Origin: Calothrix sp. NIES-2100 | GTDB taxonomy: Bacteria; Cyanobacteriota; Cyanobacteriia; Cyanobacteriales; Nostocaceae | Length of the DNA: 64,000 nt | Reading direction: 5' to 3' | Assembly: GCF_002368195.1 (NCBI RefSeq) | Contig: NZ_AP018178.1 | Span: 7,204,645 to 7,268,644, forward strand | Shown here: positions 15,858 through 25,251 of the stretch, in pieces | How the letters are laid out: each line of letters begins with the position of its first letter | Numbering within the stretch: the stretch's first letter is position 1 | Notes under the pieces: model-generated | The model's database searches: none | Told to the model about the DNA's origin: nothing | What the model saw: the letters and a program-made list of their open reading frames with translations, nothing else | Position numbers and translations under genes: made by a program

Positions 15858-17861
15858 TTACGCTGCTGTTCTGCGCGGTGCATCAAGAACGACTTCAGCA
15901 ACAGAGAAATCACGCTTAATCTGCAAGCTGTTGAGATAGGCGATCGGATCGTCAGCGTTAAATGGTGTACCATCAAATAGCTGAATCGGCTGGCGAGTAT
16001 AGCTGATATCTAAGCCTAATTCTCTCGCTGCGGTGCTGAAAACTCGCACCCGACAAACTCTTTCTACAACTTCTACCCAATTTCTGGGGAAGGGAGTATC
16101 ACCCCACCGCGCTAGTTGACTCATGATCCAAATTTGCTCGGTACGGCTGGGGCGGTTAATTGCCGACTCAGAATAAAATTGGTGATGGGCGTAATCTCGT
16201 AATGGATGGTCTAAATCACAAGTCAAATTATCAGGATCTTCGAGTTGAATATACTCTAAATCAGTACTGACATAATCTCGCCCTGCTGTAATCCTTCTAA
16301 TTTCCTCAGCATTTTGGGGATCTGCACAGTAAACACAAGCTTCTAATAAAGCTTTAGTTAAAGCAATATGGGTATTAGGGTAAGCTTCCGCCCAATCTTC
16401 CCGCACACCGAGAACTTTACCAGGGTGTCCTAGCCAAACTTCTAAGTCTGTCGCTACGGTAAAGCCAACACCTTCAACTGCGGCGCGGTAGTTCCAAGGT
16501 TCACCGACACAGTAACCGTCAATACTACCATTTTGTAAGTCAGCTACCATCTGCGCCGGGGGAATGGTCTTCATATCCACATCGATATCGGGGTCAACTC
16601 CCCCAGCAGCTAGCCAGTAACGCAGCAGTAAGTTGTGCATGGATGCGGGATGCACTACCCCCATGATGTGTCTTTGTTCGCGGGTACGCAGGAGATATTT
16701 TTTAAAGTCTGATAAGCTTTGCACACCTTGGTCGTAAAAGCGTTTCGCCAAAGTAATAGCGTTACCGTTACGAGTCATGGTGAGGGAACTAACTACGGGT
16801 ACTGGTTGGTTTTTATGTCCGCCCAATGTTAACCACATTGGCATACCCGAAGGCATTTGGGCTGCATCTAAATAACCGCCCGTGATACCATCTTCAATAC
16901 CACGCCAGCTGGTTTCCCGGACTAAGTTAACTTCATCTAAACCATGCTTGGCGAAAAAGCCTTTTTCTTTCGCAATAGCCAGAGGTGCGCAAGCGCTGAG
17001 GGGTAAAAAGCCAATTTCTAAGTTAACTTTTTCTAAACCATGACGGGAAATATTAGCAGTTTTCCGCGCCCGAATTTTCTTGATGCGTTTCTGCTGGTTG
17101 AGGAAGTAAATCATCTCACTCCGCAGACTGTAGTAGCTGGGATGTTCTACTACTTCCATGCGTTTGCGGGGTCTGGGGATATCTACTTCTAAGATGTCAC
17201 CAATTTTCGATTCGGGGCCATTGGTCAACATGACAATTCTATCAGATAGCAACACTGCTTCATCTACGTCATGGGTAACCATTACCGCCGTGACTTGATT
17301 TTCTTCGCAGATTTGCATTAATTGTTCTTGCAAATTCCCCCGTGTCAGTGCATCCAAAGCACCAAAAGGCTCATCTAGCAAGAGTAATTTGGGACGAATC
17401 GCTAAGGCGCGAGCGATCGCAACTCGCTGTTTTTGTCCCCCCGATAACATCCCCGGTTGCTTATCAGCATGGGGACGCAAACCCACCATATCTATATGTT
17501 TTTCTACAATAGATCGGCGTTCAGCAGCCGGCATCCCCTTCATGACTGAATCTACAGCCAAAGCAATATTTTCTCTAACAGTCCGCCAAGGTAGTAAGGA
17601 ATAATTTTGAAATACCACCATCCTATCGGGGCCTGGTTTAGCAATTCTTTGTCCTTCCAAGGTCACAACACCTTCAGAAGGTAAATCTAACCCCGCAATC
17701 ATATTTAACAGAGTAGATTTACCACAACCGGAGTGACCAATTAAAGAAACAAACTCACCTTTTCTAATTTGTAAGTCAATTCCTTTGAGAGCAATATATT
17801 TACCACCACCAGTCAACTCAAAAACCTTATCAATTTGGTCAACAGCAACGAATACACTCAT
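15858..17861 (-). CDS. nrtC: Nitrate ABC transporter NrtC (ATPase fused to NrtA-like domain)
   Basis: This 667-residue protein has an N-terminal ABC ATPase (about 1-255; Walker A GHSGCGKST at 42-50, signature LSGGQKQR, Walker B LLLLDEPFGALDA). It is joined by a basic linker (KRIKKIRARKTAN) to a C-terminal solute-binding-like domain (about 280-667). That domain resembles NrtA, with GFLPLSACAPLAIAKEKGFF, WLAAGGVDPD and GYCVGEPW. In this transporter class the C-terminal domain senses substrate and regulates transport. Length is typical. nrtB lies upstream, 121 bases away across a simple repeat. CmpC has the same layout. Confidence 0.9.
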   Translation of the reverse strand: MSVFVAVDQIDKVFELTGGGKYIALKGIDLQIRKGEFVSLIGHSGCGKSTLLNMIAGLDLPSEGVVTLEGQRIAKPGPDRMVVFQNYSLLPWRTVRENIALAVDSVMKGMPAAERRSIVEKHIDMVGLRPHADKQPGMLSGGQKQRVAIARALAIRPKLLLLDEPFGALDALTRGNLQEQLMQICEENQVTAVMVTHDVDEAVLLSDRIVMLTNGPESKIGDILEVDIPRPRKRMEVVEHPSYYSLRSEMIYFLNQQKRIKKIRARKTANISRHGLEKVNLEIGFLPLSACAPLAIAKEKGFFAKHGLDEVNLVRETSWRGIEDGITGGYLDAAQMPSGMPMWLTLGGHKNQPVPVVSSLTMTRNGNAITLAKRFYDQGVQSLSDFKKYLLRTREQRHIMGVVHPASMHNLLLRYWLAAGGVDPDIDVDMKTIPPAQMVADLQNGSIDGYCVGEPWNYRAAVEGVGFTVATDLEVWLGHPGKVLGVREDWAEAYPNTHIALTKALLEACVYCADPQNAEEIRRITAGRDYVSTDLEYIQLEDPDNLTCDLDHPLRDYAHHQFYSESAINRPSRTEQIWIMSQLARWGDTPFPRNWVEVVERVCRVRVFSTAARELGLDISYTRQPIQLFDGTPFNADDPIAYLNSLQIKRDFSVAEVVLDAPRRTAA

Positions 17862-17982
17862 TTGTCAATTGTCCTTTGTCAGTTGTCCTTTGTCATTTGT
17901 CCTTTGTCATTTGTCCTTTGTCATTTGTGCTTGGTCATTATTTTTTACTAATGACCAATGACCAATGACTAATGACTATTGG
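17862..17982. repeat. Short repeats between nrtB and nrtC
   Basis: The spacer is built from iterated TTTGTCATTTGTCC and, on the other half, TAATGACCAATGACCAATGAC. Nothing else is recognisable. Confidence 0.8.
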
Positions 17983-18822
17983 CTATTTTTGTTCTGCTGG
18001 TAAAATCAGGTTTTGCACCCAAGCCATTAATTTATCGAGGATTAAACCGACAACGCCGATATAAACTAGAGCCAAAATAACTTCACTAACGTTGTTATTT
18101 TGATAAGCATCCCAGATAAAGAAGCCAATCCCGACAATACCGGACATGACAATTTCTGCGGCGATAATCGCTAACCAAGCCAAACCAATCGCAATTCTTA
18201 GACCTGTGAAAATGTAGGGTAAAGCAGCAGGAATTAAGATATTGATAAAGTAGTCTTTGCGGCTCAATTGCAGAACTTTAGCGACGTTGTTGTAATCTTG
18301 GGGAATTTGAGTTACACCCACAGCAGTGTTAATTAATATCGGCCAAATTGCGGTGATGAAGATAACAAATAAAGCTGCTGGTTCGTTTTGGCGTAAAGCT
18401 GCTAAGGAAATTGGCACCCAAGCCAGAGGTGGTACAGTCCGTAATAATTGAAAGATTGGGTCTAAAGCCTTAGACATGGTTTTATTCACCCCAATCAAAA
18501 TACCCAAACCAATACCCACAATTGCCGCTAGTGTGTAACTAATTGCCACCCTTTGTAGGCTTGCCCAAATCTGCCAAAAAAGACCTTTATCTGTGCCACC
18601 TTTGTCATAAAAGGGATACAAAATTAATATCCAAGTATCTGTGATCACTTGAACTGGCCCGGGTAATGTAGCGCCAGGAGTCAAAGCAAACAGTTGCCAG
18701 ACAACCAGAAATATTATAATTGCGATCGCAGGCGGTACAACATTCGGAAATTGCTTTTGCAACCGGGATATAAAGCTGTTGTCAAACCTAGGACTTGCAG
18801 GGCGTTTTTGAGCAATTGTCAT
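17983..18822 (-). CDS. nrtB: Nitrate ABC transporter permease NrtB
   Basis: This 279-residue inner-membrane permease is of the NitT/TauT type, with about six hydrophobic segments. The EAA-like cytoplasmic loop appears as QLSRKDYFINILIPAALPYIFTGLRIAIGLAW. It forms the membrane channel served by NrtC and NrtD. The ATG at 18822 is preceded by AGAGGAG at good spacing. It is second in nrtABCD; nrtA is 106 bases upstream across a TTTGTCATT-rich spacer. Confidence 0.9.
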   Translation of the reverse strand: MTIAQKRPASPRFDNSFISRLQKQFPNVVPPAIAIIIFLVVWQLFALTPGATLPGPVQVITDTWILILYPFYDKGGTDKGLFWQIWASLQRVAISYTLAAIVGIGLGILIGVNKTMSKALDPIFQLLRTVPPLAWVPISLAALRQNEPAALFVIFITAIWPILINTAVGVTQIPQDYNNVAKVLQLSRKDYFINILIPAALPYIFTGLRIAIGLAWLAIIAAEIVMSGIVGIGFFIWDAYQNNNVSEVILALVYIGVVGLILDKLMAWVQNLILPAEQK

Positions 18823-18928
18823 ATACTGTTTTCTCCTCTAAATTTGGTATTTGGTGTTAGTCAGTTGTCATTTGTCATTTGTCGTTTGTTATTTCTCCCT
18901 TGTCCCCCTTATCCCCCTTGTCCCTTAA

Positions 18929-20308
18929 CTAAACACTGACCTTTTTAATCTTGAGACTCTTCAAATATTCTTCAGGTTTTTCTGGGTCAAACTTTGTGCC
19001 ATCAAAAAACTCTTCCACACCACGAGATGTATTTGTAGGAATATCAGCCGCCGCAATTCCTGCTTCTTTCGCAGCTTCTTTCCAAATATCTTCGCGGTTG
19101 ACTTTATTGATTAGTTCTTTTGCTTTGGCAGCATTATTGGTGATGTAATCTTTGGGTAAAAATCCCCAACGCACATTTTCGGTGATAAACCATAAATCAT
19201 GGCTCTTGTAGGGATAAGAAACATTACCTTTGCCATCTTTCCAGTAGTAAGCCGCCATTGTTTTATCATCAATTTTGCGACCATCACCCATATCATATTT
19301 ACCTTGATATGGATCTGCGAGAATTTCTGCTGAGGGTAGGTTAAAGTAATTTCTACCAGCGAGAATTTGAGCAGCTTCTTTGCGGTTGTCAAAATTATCT
19401 AACCACTGCTGGGCTTCCATAATACCTTTGAGTATGGCTTTGGTGGCTTTAGGATGTTTGTCTACCCAATCAGCCCGCATCGCCAAGTATTCTTCAGGAT
19501 GGTTCTTCCAAATCTCTGCGGTTAATGCAGCCATGTAGCCAATTTTGTCGTTAACCAGGCGGAAGGGCCAGGGGTCACCAGTACTAAATGCATCCATTGT
19601 GCCGGTTTTCATGTTGGCGACGGTTTGCGCCGCAGGTACGGTGAGCAATTTCACATCTGCATCTGGGTCTATTCCACCGGCTGCTAACCAGTAGCGAATC
19701 CACAAATCTTGGTTGACATGGGGAAAGGTGAAAGCAGCGGTGAAGGGTGTGGAAGATTTGAGTTCTTTAAATAAAGACTTAGCGCCAGCCAATTGCAGAC
19801 TTACACCTTTACCTTGGTGCTTGTTGGCGATCGCAATTCCATTCCCATGTGTAATTAATTGACATAATACATACATGGGAATTTTTTGATTTCCCTTGGT
19901 AATTAAGCCTTCTGTAATTAAATGAGGCATTGGCATTTGCCATTGACCGCCATCAATTCCACCACCAACCGAGCCAATTTCTACGTTATCTCTAGCTGCA
20001 CCCCAAGAAGCCTGTTTGGCAAGGTCTACATTCATGCCATACTTCGCAAAAAAGCCTTTTTCTTTAGCAATAATTAGAGGCGCTGCTTCCACAATAGGAA
20101 TATATCCCAGTTTAACTGTGGTAGTTTCTGGCTTTTGCTCAGGACTAATATTAGCTACTTCTTGAACTGCTGGTTTTGTTGTACCACCACCACTGCTAAG
20201 ATTCTCAGGAGGATTGCCCAAACAGCCTTTCAGGAATACAGCCCCCGCAGAAGCTCCAGCTGTTAAGATAAATTTGCGGCGAGAAAATCGATTTAAAAAT
20301 TCCGTCAT
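18929..20308 (-). CDS. nrtA: Nitrate-binding lipoprotein NrtA
   Basis: This 459-residue periplasmic substrate-binding protein has a twin-arginine-like signal (SRRKFILTAG, Arg10-Arg11) and a lipobox FLKGC with Cys29 as the lipid anchor. The mature domain carries KLGYIPIVEAAPLIIAKEKGFF, GGGIDGGQWQMPMP and WLAAGGIDPD. It delivers nitrate/nitrite to NrtB. The ATG at 20308 has TTAGGAGAC upstream. It is first in the operon. Neither nirA upstream nor narB downstream is present in the window. CmpA (bicarbonate) is the close alternative. Confidence 0.88.
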   Translation of the reverse strand: MTEFLNRFSRRKFILTAGASAGAVFLKGCLGNPPENLSSGGGTTKPAVQEVANISPEQKPETTTVKLGYIPIVEAAPLIIAKEKGFFAKYGMNVDLAKQASWGAARDNVEIGSVGGGIDGGQWQMPMPHLITEGLITKGNQKIPMYVLCQLITHGNGIAIANKHQGKGVSLQLAGAKSLFKELKSSTPFTAAFTFPHVNQDLWIRYWLAAGGIDPDADVKLLTVPAAQTVANMKTGTMDAFSTGDPWPFRLVNDKIGYMAALTAEIWKNHPEEYLAMRADWVDKHPKATKAILKGIMEAQQWLDNFDNRKEAAQILAGRNYFNLPSAEILADPYQGKYDMGDGRKIDDKTMAAYYWKDGKGNVSYPYKSHDLWFITENVRWGFLPKDYITNNAAKAKELINKVNREDIWKEAAKEAGIAAADIPTNTSRGVEEFFDGTKFDPEKPEEYLKSLKIKKVSV

Positions 20309-21117
20309 GATGTCTCCTAACAGGTGAAATGTAAGTTTTTATGTATGGCAATCAAGGCAAGTAAATCAAAAGTTTCTTGCACATCTTAATTGTTAATTTG
20401 AGCGTTTTTAGGTACACAGACTTTCGTCATTTCTAGAAGAAATGGCGATAGCAAATTCTGCGTTTATCAAAAAAAATTTGGGAATGGATAGATTAGAATC
20501 TTGCCAACGGAGGAAGCATCACTTAACTTGTTGAAATTAGTTTACAGGTTTTCCGGCGTAAATGGTAACTTTGGAACGATGATTCTTAAATAAATATTAG
20601 ATTAGATATATAAGTAAAATTTTATCAATCAGCCTGAAAGCCGCCAAAAACTTCTAATATATAAGTTTTTCTCTATGGATTTTATGGTTGCTCGGCTATG
20701 AATGCATATTTTTAAATGATTTCAATTGCCTTTTTAATAATGATTTCTACAAATTTTTAATAGTAACCATTGTGTGAATCTATAATGAGCGATTTGATTG
20801 ATTAACTTATGTAAAGTCAAGGAACAGCCCGTAGGTGGAGTTGGGGAAACAAAACTTAATATTGCTGCATTTGTGATCTTATATAGTCTTAGATGATTTT
20901 CGGATTGCCCGAACTTTTCCTCAACTCAGGATATTCAAGCCTCTGCTCTCTACTTGCACATTTTAAAACCTTTATATAGTAAGGCTTTGAGAAATTTTAT
21001 CAAAATGTGCAAGTTTCATATTTTGCGGGAGCGTTAATCGCGCCCGTGGGAGGCTGATATCTTGCACCACTGTCTGATCGCACTCTGGTGGGCACTTTGC
21101 CCACCCTACAGAGAAAA
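20309..21117. other. Long spacer upstream of nrtA
   Basis: There are 809 bases without a gene. It should hold the nrt promoter, but no exact NtcA site (GTA-N8-TAC) was found by eye. It is AT-rich from about 20570 to 20800. A hairpin GGTGGGCA/TGCCCACC (21087-21094, 21098-21105) is flanked by CCTACAGAG and lies just beyond the cupin stop; it may act as a terminator or be another GTAGGG-type element. Confidence 0.5.
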
Positions 21118-21468
21118 TTATGAGACGGGCTTTTCTGTGCGCAAACCAAAGTAGGTCATAACAAGTTCATTTGTACCAGTATTCACAACTTCATGCACTT
21201 CCCCTGGTTCTACTGCTACACAATTACCGGGAACCAAGGAGTATTCTTTGCCATCTATATATATAGCTCCTGCACCCGCTTCCACAAAAAACACTTCAGA
21301 CATATCTTGATGGGCGTGGGCTGGGGCGCTTTGTCCGGGAGCAAAACGTGCTTGGGAAAAGTTGGTCAGATGAGGTAAATCCCCAAACCGCAGCATCACT
21401 TTTTTCTTGATTTGGGGGTTGTGAGAAACTGGCTCTTCTGGCAATTCATTCAGGGACGTGGTAATCAT
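21118..21468 (-). CDS. Single-domain cupin protein
   Basis: This 116-residue small beta-barrel has cupin motif 1 as PAHAHQDMSEVFFVEAGAGAIYIDG and motif 2 as PGNCVAVEPGEVHEVVN. The metal ligands are the His pair in HAH, the Glu in SEVFF and the His in EVHEV. The enzymatic role is unknown; such proteins range from sugar isomerases to sensors. The frame is open from a TTG at 21501, but I prefer the ATG at 21468 (MITTSLNELPEEPVSHNP), since the extra residues look untypical. Neither start has a strong ribosome-binding site. Confidence 0.82.
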   Translation of the reverse strand: MITTSLNELPEEPVSHNPQIKKKVMLRFGDLPHLTNFSQARFAPGQSAPAHAHQDMSEVFFVEAGAGAIYIDGKEYSLVPGNCVAVEPGEVHEVVNTGTNELVMTYFGLRTEKPVS

Positions 21469-21558
21469 AATTCTGCCCGGGAGATTACTTATATATGTCA
21501 ATGGAAGCGTTACCTCTAAGCAACGCTTTCATTAACATGTGTTCAAACGGACATGATA

Positions 21559-24453
21559 TCATTCGGGTCTTAAATCATTGGATAATTCCACAATCCCCCG
21601 AGAGCCATCGATTCGTACTCGCTGCCCATCTTGCAGCAACCAGGTAGCACCACGCACATCCATGACTGCGGGAATTCCGTATTCACGAGCAACGATCGCA
21701 CCGTGAGAAAGTCTGCCTCCGGCTTCAGAAATCAATCCTCCTGCCCTGACTAAGATTGGGGCCCAGGCGGAATCTGTGTAAGGTACTACCAAAATTGTCT
21801 GTCTGTCAATTGTGGGCAAGTTTTGTAAATTTCGTAACACCTTGATTTTGCCTTCAGCTTGTCCGTGACTGGCGGGAATACCCTGTAAAATTTGGTCGGA
21901 GTACAAAGCTGAGGGGGCTAGGGGATGGGGCGGTGTATGGCCGTAAACTAGGAGGGGAATTTGAGTGATTTGGCTGTCTTGTTCAAATTGCGATCGCCTT
22001 GTTTGCACCAATTGCTGTAAATGGCTACTAAATTCAGGATCAGTCGCCGCAACTAAAATGCCAATTTCATCCAACTCGAGAAAAAAGATATCGCCAGGTT
22101 CTCTCAGCCAGCCGGATTTTAACCAAATCTGCTCTAAAGCCACAAAACTCCAACGTAATTCAGCTAACAGTCGGGAGTATACCTCGGTGACTCGACCTTT
22201 AAGATCCACTCGGCGTTGGACATTTCCCCGTTTTCGTTTCCCTGAAAAAACTTGATTTATGGGATCTATACCACCTGTGGGCGCTTCATTTCCCTGCATT
22301 AACTGCACAAATAACTGTTTGACATAGTGGGGGTCTTCTTTCCAGGTGGTCACGGAGATATCAGTGCCAACTTCACTTAAATAGCCGTAATCTTGCAGCA
22401 GTTCGTTAAAATCATACAAAACGTTCTGGCCTTCGGGCGTTGACTCCAACTGCTCAAAGACTTTCTCCGGCTCAAATTCTGGTAATACCTGTTTGGCATT
22501 TTGCGCTAAAGTACTCAGCGCTCTTAAAACTGCTACCTCTGGTGCAACACTATTATCAATTTGCCCATCCTTGACCCGAAAAATTTTCTGTCTGATGGCA
22601 GCACTGATGGGAGCGAAAATACTATAGTAAGTTCCCAGGCGCAGCACTTCTAAAATCATGTCAACTCTCGCTAATAACTGGGATGGTTCCAGTTCTGCAA
22701 TCGATTCGTGGGCTAACTGGGACAATACAGGTACAAACTTCTCGCGGTAATCTTGCTTAAACTCTGCTTCTAAATCCATTTCCCGGCGTACTAACCGCAG
22801 CAATCCCGGTATACTCCGCAAAGTAGAAATTAAAGGCGGTTTACTTAAGCTATCGCCTCTAGTTAAAAAGTCTAAGCTTTCTGGTGGTAAACCCATGCGC
22901 AAAAATATCTGCCCTAGGAGGGATGCATTAAAATATGCTCTTGAATAATGCAGAGTTGCGGTTTCGGCAAAATCTAATCCCAAAACGCGATCGCCTAAAC
23001 CCAAAGTAAAAATTTCTCCCCAAACGCCACAAGTTAAGGGGCGATTCACCGACCAAGTTAAGGGATGAATCACTCCGGGGATAACTTCGGCGGCGATTTT
23101 TCTTGTCCAGATGGGTAACAAGGTGGTGATGGGTCTAGCTTGTAATACCCAAAGCGTTTGACCGTCGTAACTCCATTCTATATCTTGCGGAATGCCGTGA
23201 TAACGTTTTTCTAAACGGCGGGTTAATAAGGCTACTTGTTTAATTAATGCTTGTGGTACTCTGCCTGTACCTTCTAATTGTACAGAAGAGAAATTTTCAG
23301 TTTCGACCACAAAAGCCCGATATTGTTCGGGGGTGACTCTGCCGGAGACAACTTGACTGGCGTTGCCTGGTAAAGCTTCAATCACAATGGCATCACCTTG
23401 CTGAGTAATGGGATCGCGACTGAAAGCCACACCAGAATAGACACTCTGGACTTGTTGTTGAATCAGCACCGCCATTGCTTGGTCTGGTAAACCGCGATCG
23501 CGCCGATATTGTACCGCAGTAGGATTATCATAAGAAGATCTTACTTGGGCGATCGCTTCTTTGAGCTTCTGTTCGCTGGTAACGTTCAACACCGTTTCGT
23601 ACTGTCCAGCCGCAGAAGCTTGTTCTGAGTCTTCACCAATTGCCGAAGAACGCACTACTAAAGGTGATAATTCCGAAGGAGCGAAAAAGTCGATTACGCC
23701 ATTGGGATCGTCGTTGGGAGTAAGTACCCACCCTTTAGGAACTGGGTAACCCCAGCGCTTGAGTTGAGATAGCGCCGCTGCTTTGTGCCCAACTTTTGTC
23801 TCATCTAAGTCTTCACTTAGAGACAGAAGTTTGGTTTCGCCACCCAAAAATTGCAGCATGGCTTTTGATTCTGCTTTTGCACCTTCGGCTGGGAGATTCA
23901 GGTCATCAGGAATCTTGGTATAAATCCAACCTAATAATCCCGCCAAGCTAGCCGCTGCAATAATTCTCAAGAAATCTTCAACGTGCAGCACGGCGACAAA
24001 CAGCGGGAATAGCAGCAAAACGCCGAACTTTACTAATTTCTTGGATTGGAGAACAGTAAAGCTGATCGCTGCTAAAAAAGCTATAAAACCTGCCACGAGT
24101 GGATCGTGTACCAAAAATCCCCAGACGACGTTTGTTGTACCTGCTCCTTTACCAATGGAGTATCTACCTATTACCAAAGCAATCAGAGCTATCAGTTCCC
24201 AAGTTGACCCCTCTCCAAAGAAAGCACGGGCAATCAGAACTGCTGCAATCCCTTTAAAAGCTTCTGATATTACTGCGAGAATGCCTACCAGTTTGCCACC
24301 GTGGTAAAAAGCGGCTGACACACTAATATTTCCAGTACCGAGTCTTGCTAATTGCTTCCCTGTGAGGGCGTAGGTAATCCAGGCAATTAGCGGTAACGCA
24401 CCCAGTAAGGGGCAGACAATTAAAATAGTTAAGGCACCCCAAAGTTCAAACAT
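21559..24453 (-). CDS. PlsY-like membrane domain fused to PEP-synthase-like domains
   Basis: This 964-residue protein is a fusion. Residues 1-190 are a multi-pass membrane domain resembling acyl-phosphate:glycerol-3-phosphate acyltransferase PlsY (GTGNISVSAAF for the usual GSGNIGATN, EAFKG, GKGAGTTN). Residues about 205-450 are a pyruvate/PEP-binding ATP-grasp domain (PVPKGWVLTP, VVRSSAIGEDSEQASAAGQYETVLNV, DIEWSYDGQTLWVLQARPIT). Residues 870-960 are the phosphohistidine swivel domain with His917 in GGRLSHGAIVAREYGIPAV. The PEP TIM barrel of true PEP synthase is absent; a helical region (about 470-780) takes its place. It is membrane-anchored. Substrate unknown. Confidence 0.85.
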   Translation of the reverse strand: MFELWGALTILIVCPLLGALPLIAWITYALTGKQLARLGTGNISVSAAFYHGGKLVGILAVISEAFKGIAAVLIARAFFGEGSTWELIALIALVIGRYSIGKGAGTTNVVWGFLVHDPLVAGFIAFLAAISFTVLQSKKLVKFGVLLLFPLFVAVLHVEDFLRIIAAASLAGLLGWIYTKIPDDLNLPAEGAKAESKAMLQFLGGETKLLSLSEDLDETKVGHKAAALSQLKRWGYPVPKGWVLTPNDDPNGVIDFFAPSELSPLVVRSSAIGEDSEQASAAGQYETVLNVTSEQKLKEAIAQVRSSYDNPTAVQYRRDRGLPDQAMAVLIQQQVQSVYSGVAFSRDPITQQGDAIVIEALPGNASQVVSGRVTPEQYRAFVVETENFSSVQLEGTGRVPQALIKQVALLTRRLEKRYHGIPQDIEWSYDGQTLWVLQARPITTLLPIWTRKIAAEVIPGVIHPLTWSVNRPLTCGVWGEIFTLGLGDRVLGLDFAETATLHYSRAYFNASLLGQIFLRMGLPPESLDFLTRGDSLSKPPLISTLRSIPGLLRLVRREMDLEAEFKQDYREKFVPVLSQLAHESIAELEPSQLLARVDMILEVLRLGTYYSIFAPISAAIRQKIFRVKDGQIDNSVAPEVAVLRALSTLAQNAKQVLPEFEPEKVFEQLESTPEGQNVLYDFNELLQDYGYLSEVGTDISVTTWKEDPHYVKQLFVQLMQGNEAPTGGIDPINQVFSGKRKRGNVQRRVDLKGRVTEVYSRLLAELRWSFVALEQIWLKSGWLREPGDIFFLELDEIGILVAATDPEFSSHLQQLVQTRRSQFEQDSQITQIPLLVYGHTPPHPLAPSALYSDQILQGIPASHGQAEGKIKVLRNLQNLPTIDRQTILVVPYTDSAWAPILVRAGGLISEAGGRLSHGAIVAREYGIPAVMDVRGATWLLQDGQRVRIDGSRGIVELSNDLRPE

Positions 24454-24639
24454 CGTGGATTTTGGATTTTAGATTTATCTTGGATTTTGCATTTTGCATC
24501 TCAAATCTCAAATCTAAAATCTTACGGAAATTTTATTGATGCTTTCAAGGGCGCGGAGTTGGGCAAGGTACACTTGGCTGAGGCAGAAGCCAATTTAGCC
24601 AGTGTCCTGCCAACCGACCGAATACTAAGCAGCTAATTC

Positions 24640-24780
24640 CTAGTTTAGCGCATAAGCAGCTTGTAATGCCCAAATAATTAGACCAGCAATAGACCCCAAC
24701 AGCAGCACGGTAGAGATAGTGACCACTTTTGGCGAATCTGCTCCATCAAATTTCATGATTCCGCGATTTAAATCGGACAT
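24640..24780 (-). CDS. 46-residue single-pass membrane protein
   Basis: The ATG at 24780 opens 46 codons ending TAG at 24640. The N-terminal 20 residues are polar (MSDLNRGIMKFDGADSPKVV), then one membrane helix about residues 21-40 (rich in L/I/G, with W37), then AAYALN. AAAGGAGG lies 11-14 bases upstream of the ATG, one of the best ribosome-binding sites in the window. Size and layout recall the small subunits of photosystem or NDH-1 complexes. I cannot name the family. Confidence 0.82.
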   Translation of the reverse strand: MSDLNRGIMKFDGADSPKVVTISTVLLLGSIAGLIIWALQAAYALN

Positions 24781-25251
24781 AGCTTTGTAAACCTCCTTTG
24801 TTACAGTGCTAATTTGTCCGCTTTGATTGTAGTCCTTCTGTTTAAAGATAGTATTAAATCGTTATTATTATTTTGTTTAAGCTTTGCAACAATGACCCCC
24901 AGAAATCTATCTACATCTTTGAAAATAAAGTAGTAGTTTATACTTAATACTCAGTAGTCAATGGTCATTGGTCATTGGTCAAGAATAATTACTATGGACT
25001 ATTGACTCTTGACTGTGCCAGTTGCCTAAAGTCCGAACAGTGAGATTTTAGACATAAGTATCTCTAAAATTTCTGCAAATAAAAGTGATTTAAAATACTA
25101 AAACTTAAATTTTTTTTGCATAAATGTATTTATAACTTTAGAGATAGCGAATTATGAGAAATCTGTCTAGAGGCTGAGATAAAAATAGTATAATTTAATA
25201 CTTTACTGTTAGGCGATTAATTTTCTTAAATTAATTGGAGAGTAGTTGCAG
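24781..25251. other. AT-rich spacer
   Basis: No gene is seen. It contains a TGGTCATTGGTCATTGGTCA repeat near 24960 and AT-rich sequence that presumably holds the divergent promoters for the 46-residue membrane protein and the SGNH hydrolase. Confidence 0.45.

Noticed and set aside
20309..21117. NtcA-type promoter of nrtA
   Set aside because: No GTA-N8-TAC match was found by eye; GTACCTAAAAACGC near 20404 on the minus strand lacks the second half.
21559..24453. Plain phosphoenolpyruvate synthase
   Set aside because: It lacks the PEP TIM barrel and has a membrane PlsY-like N-terminus.
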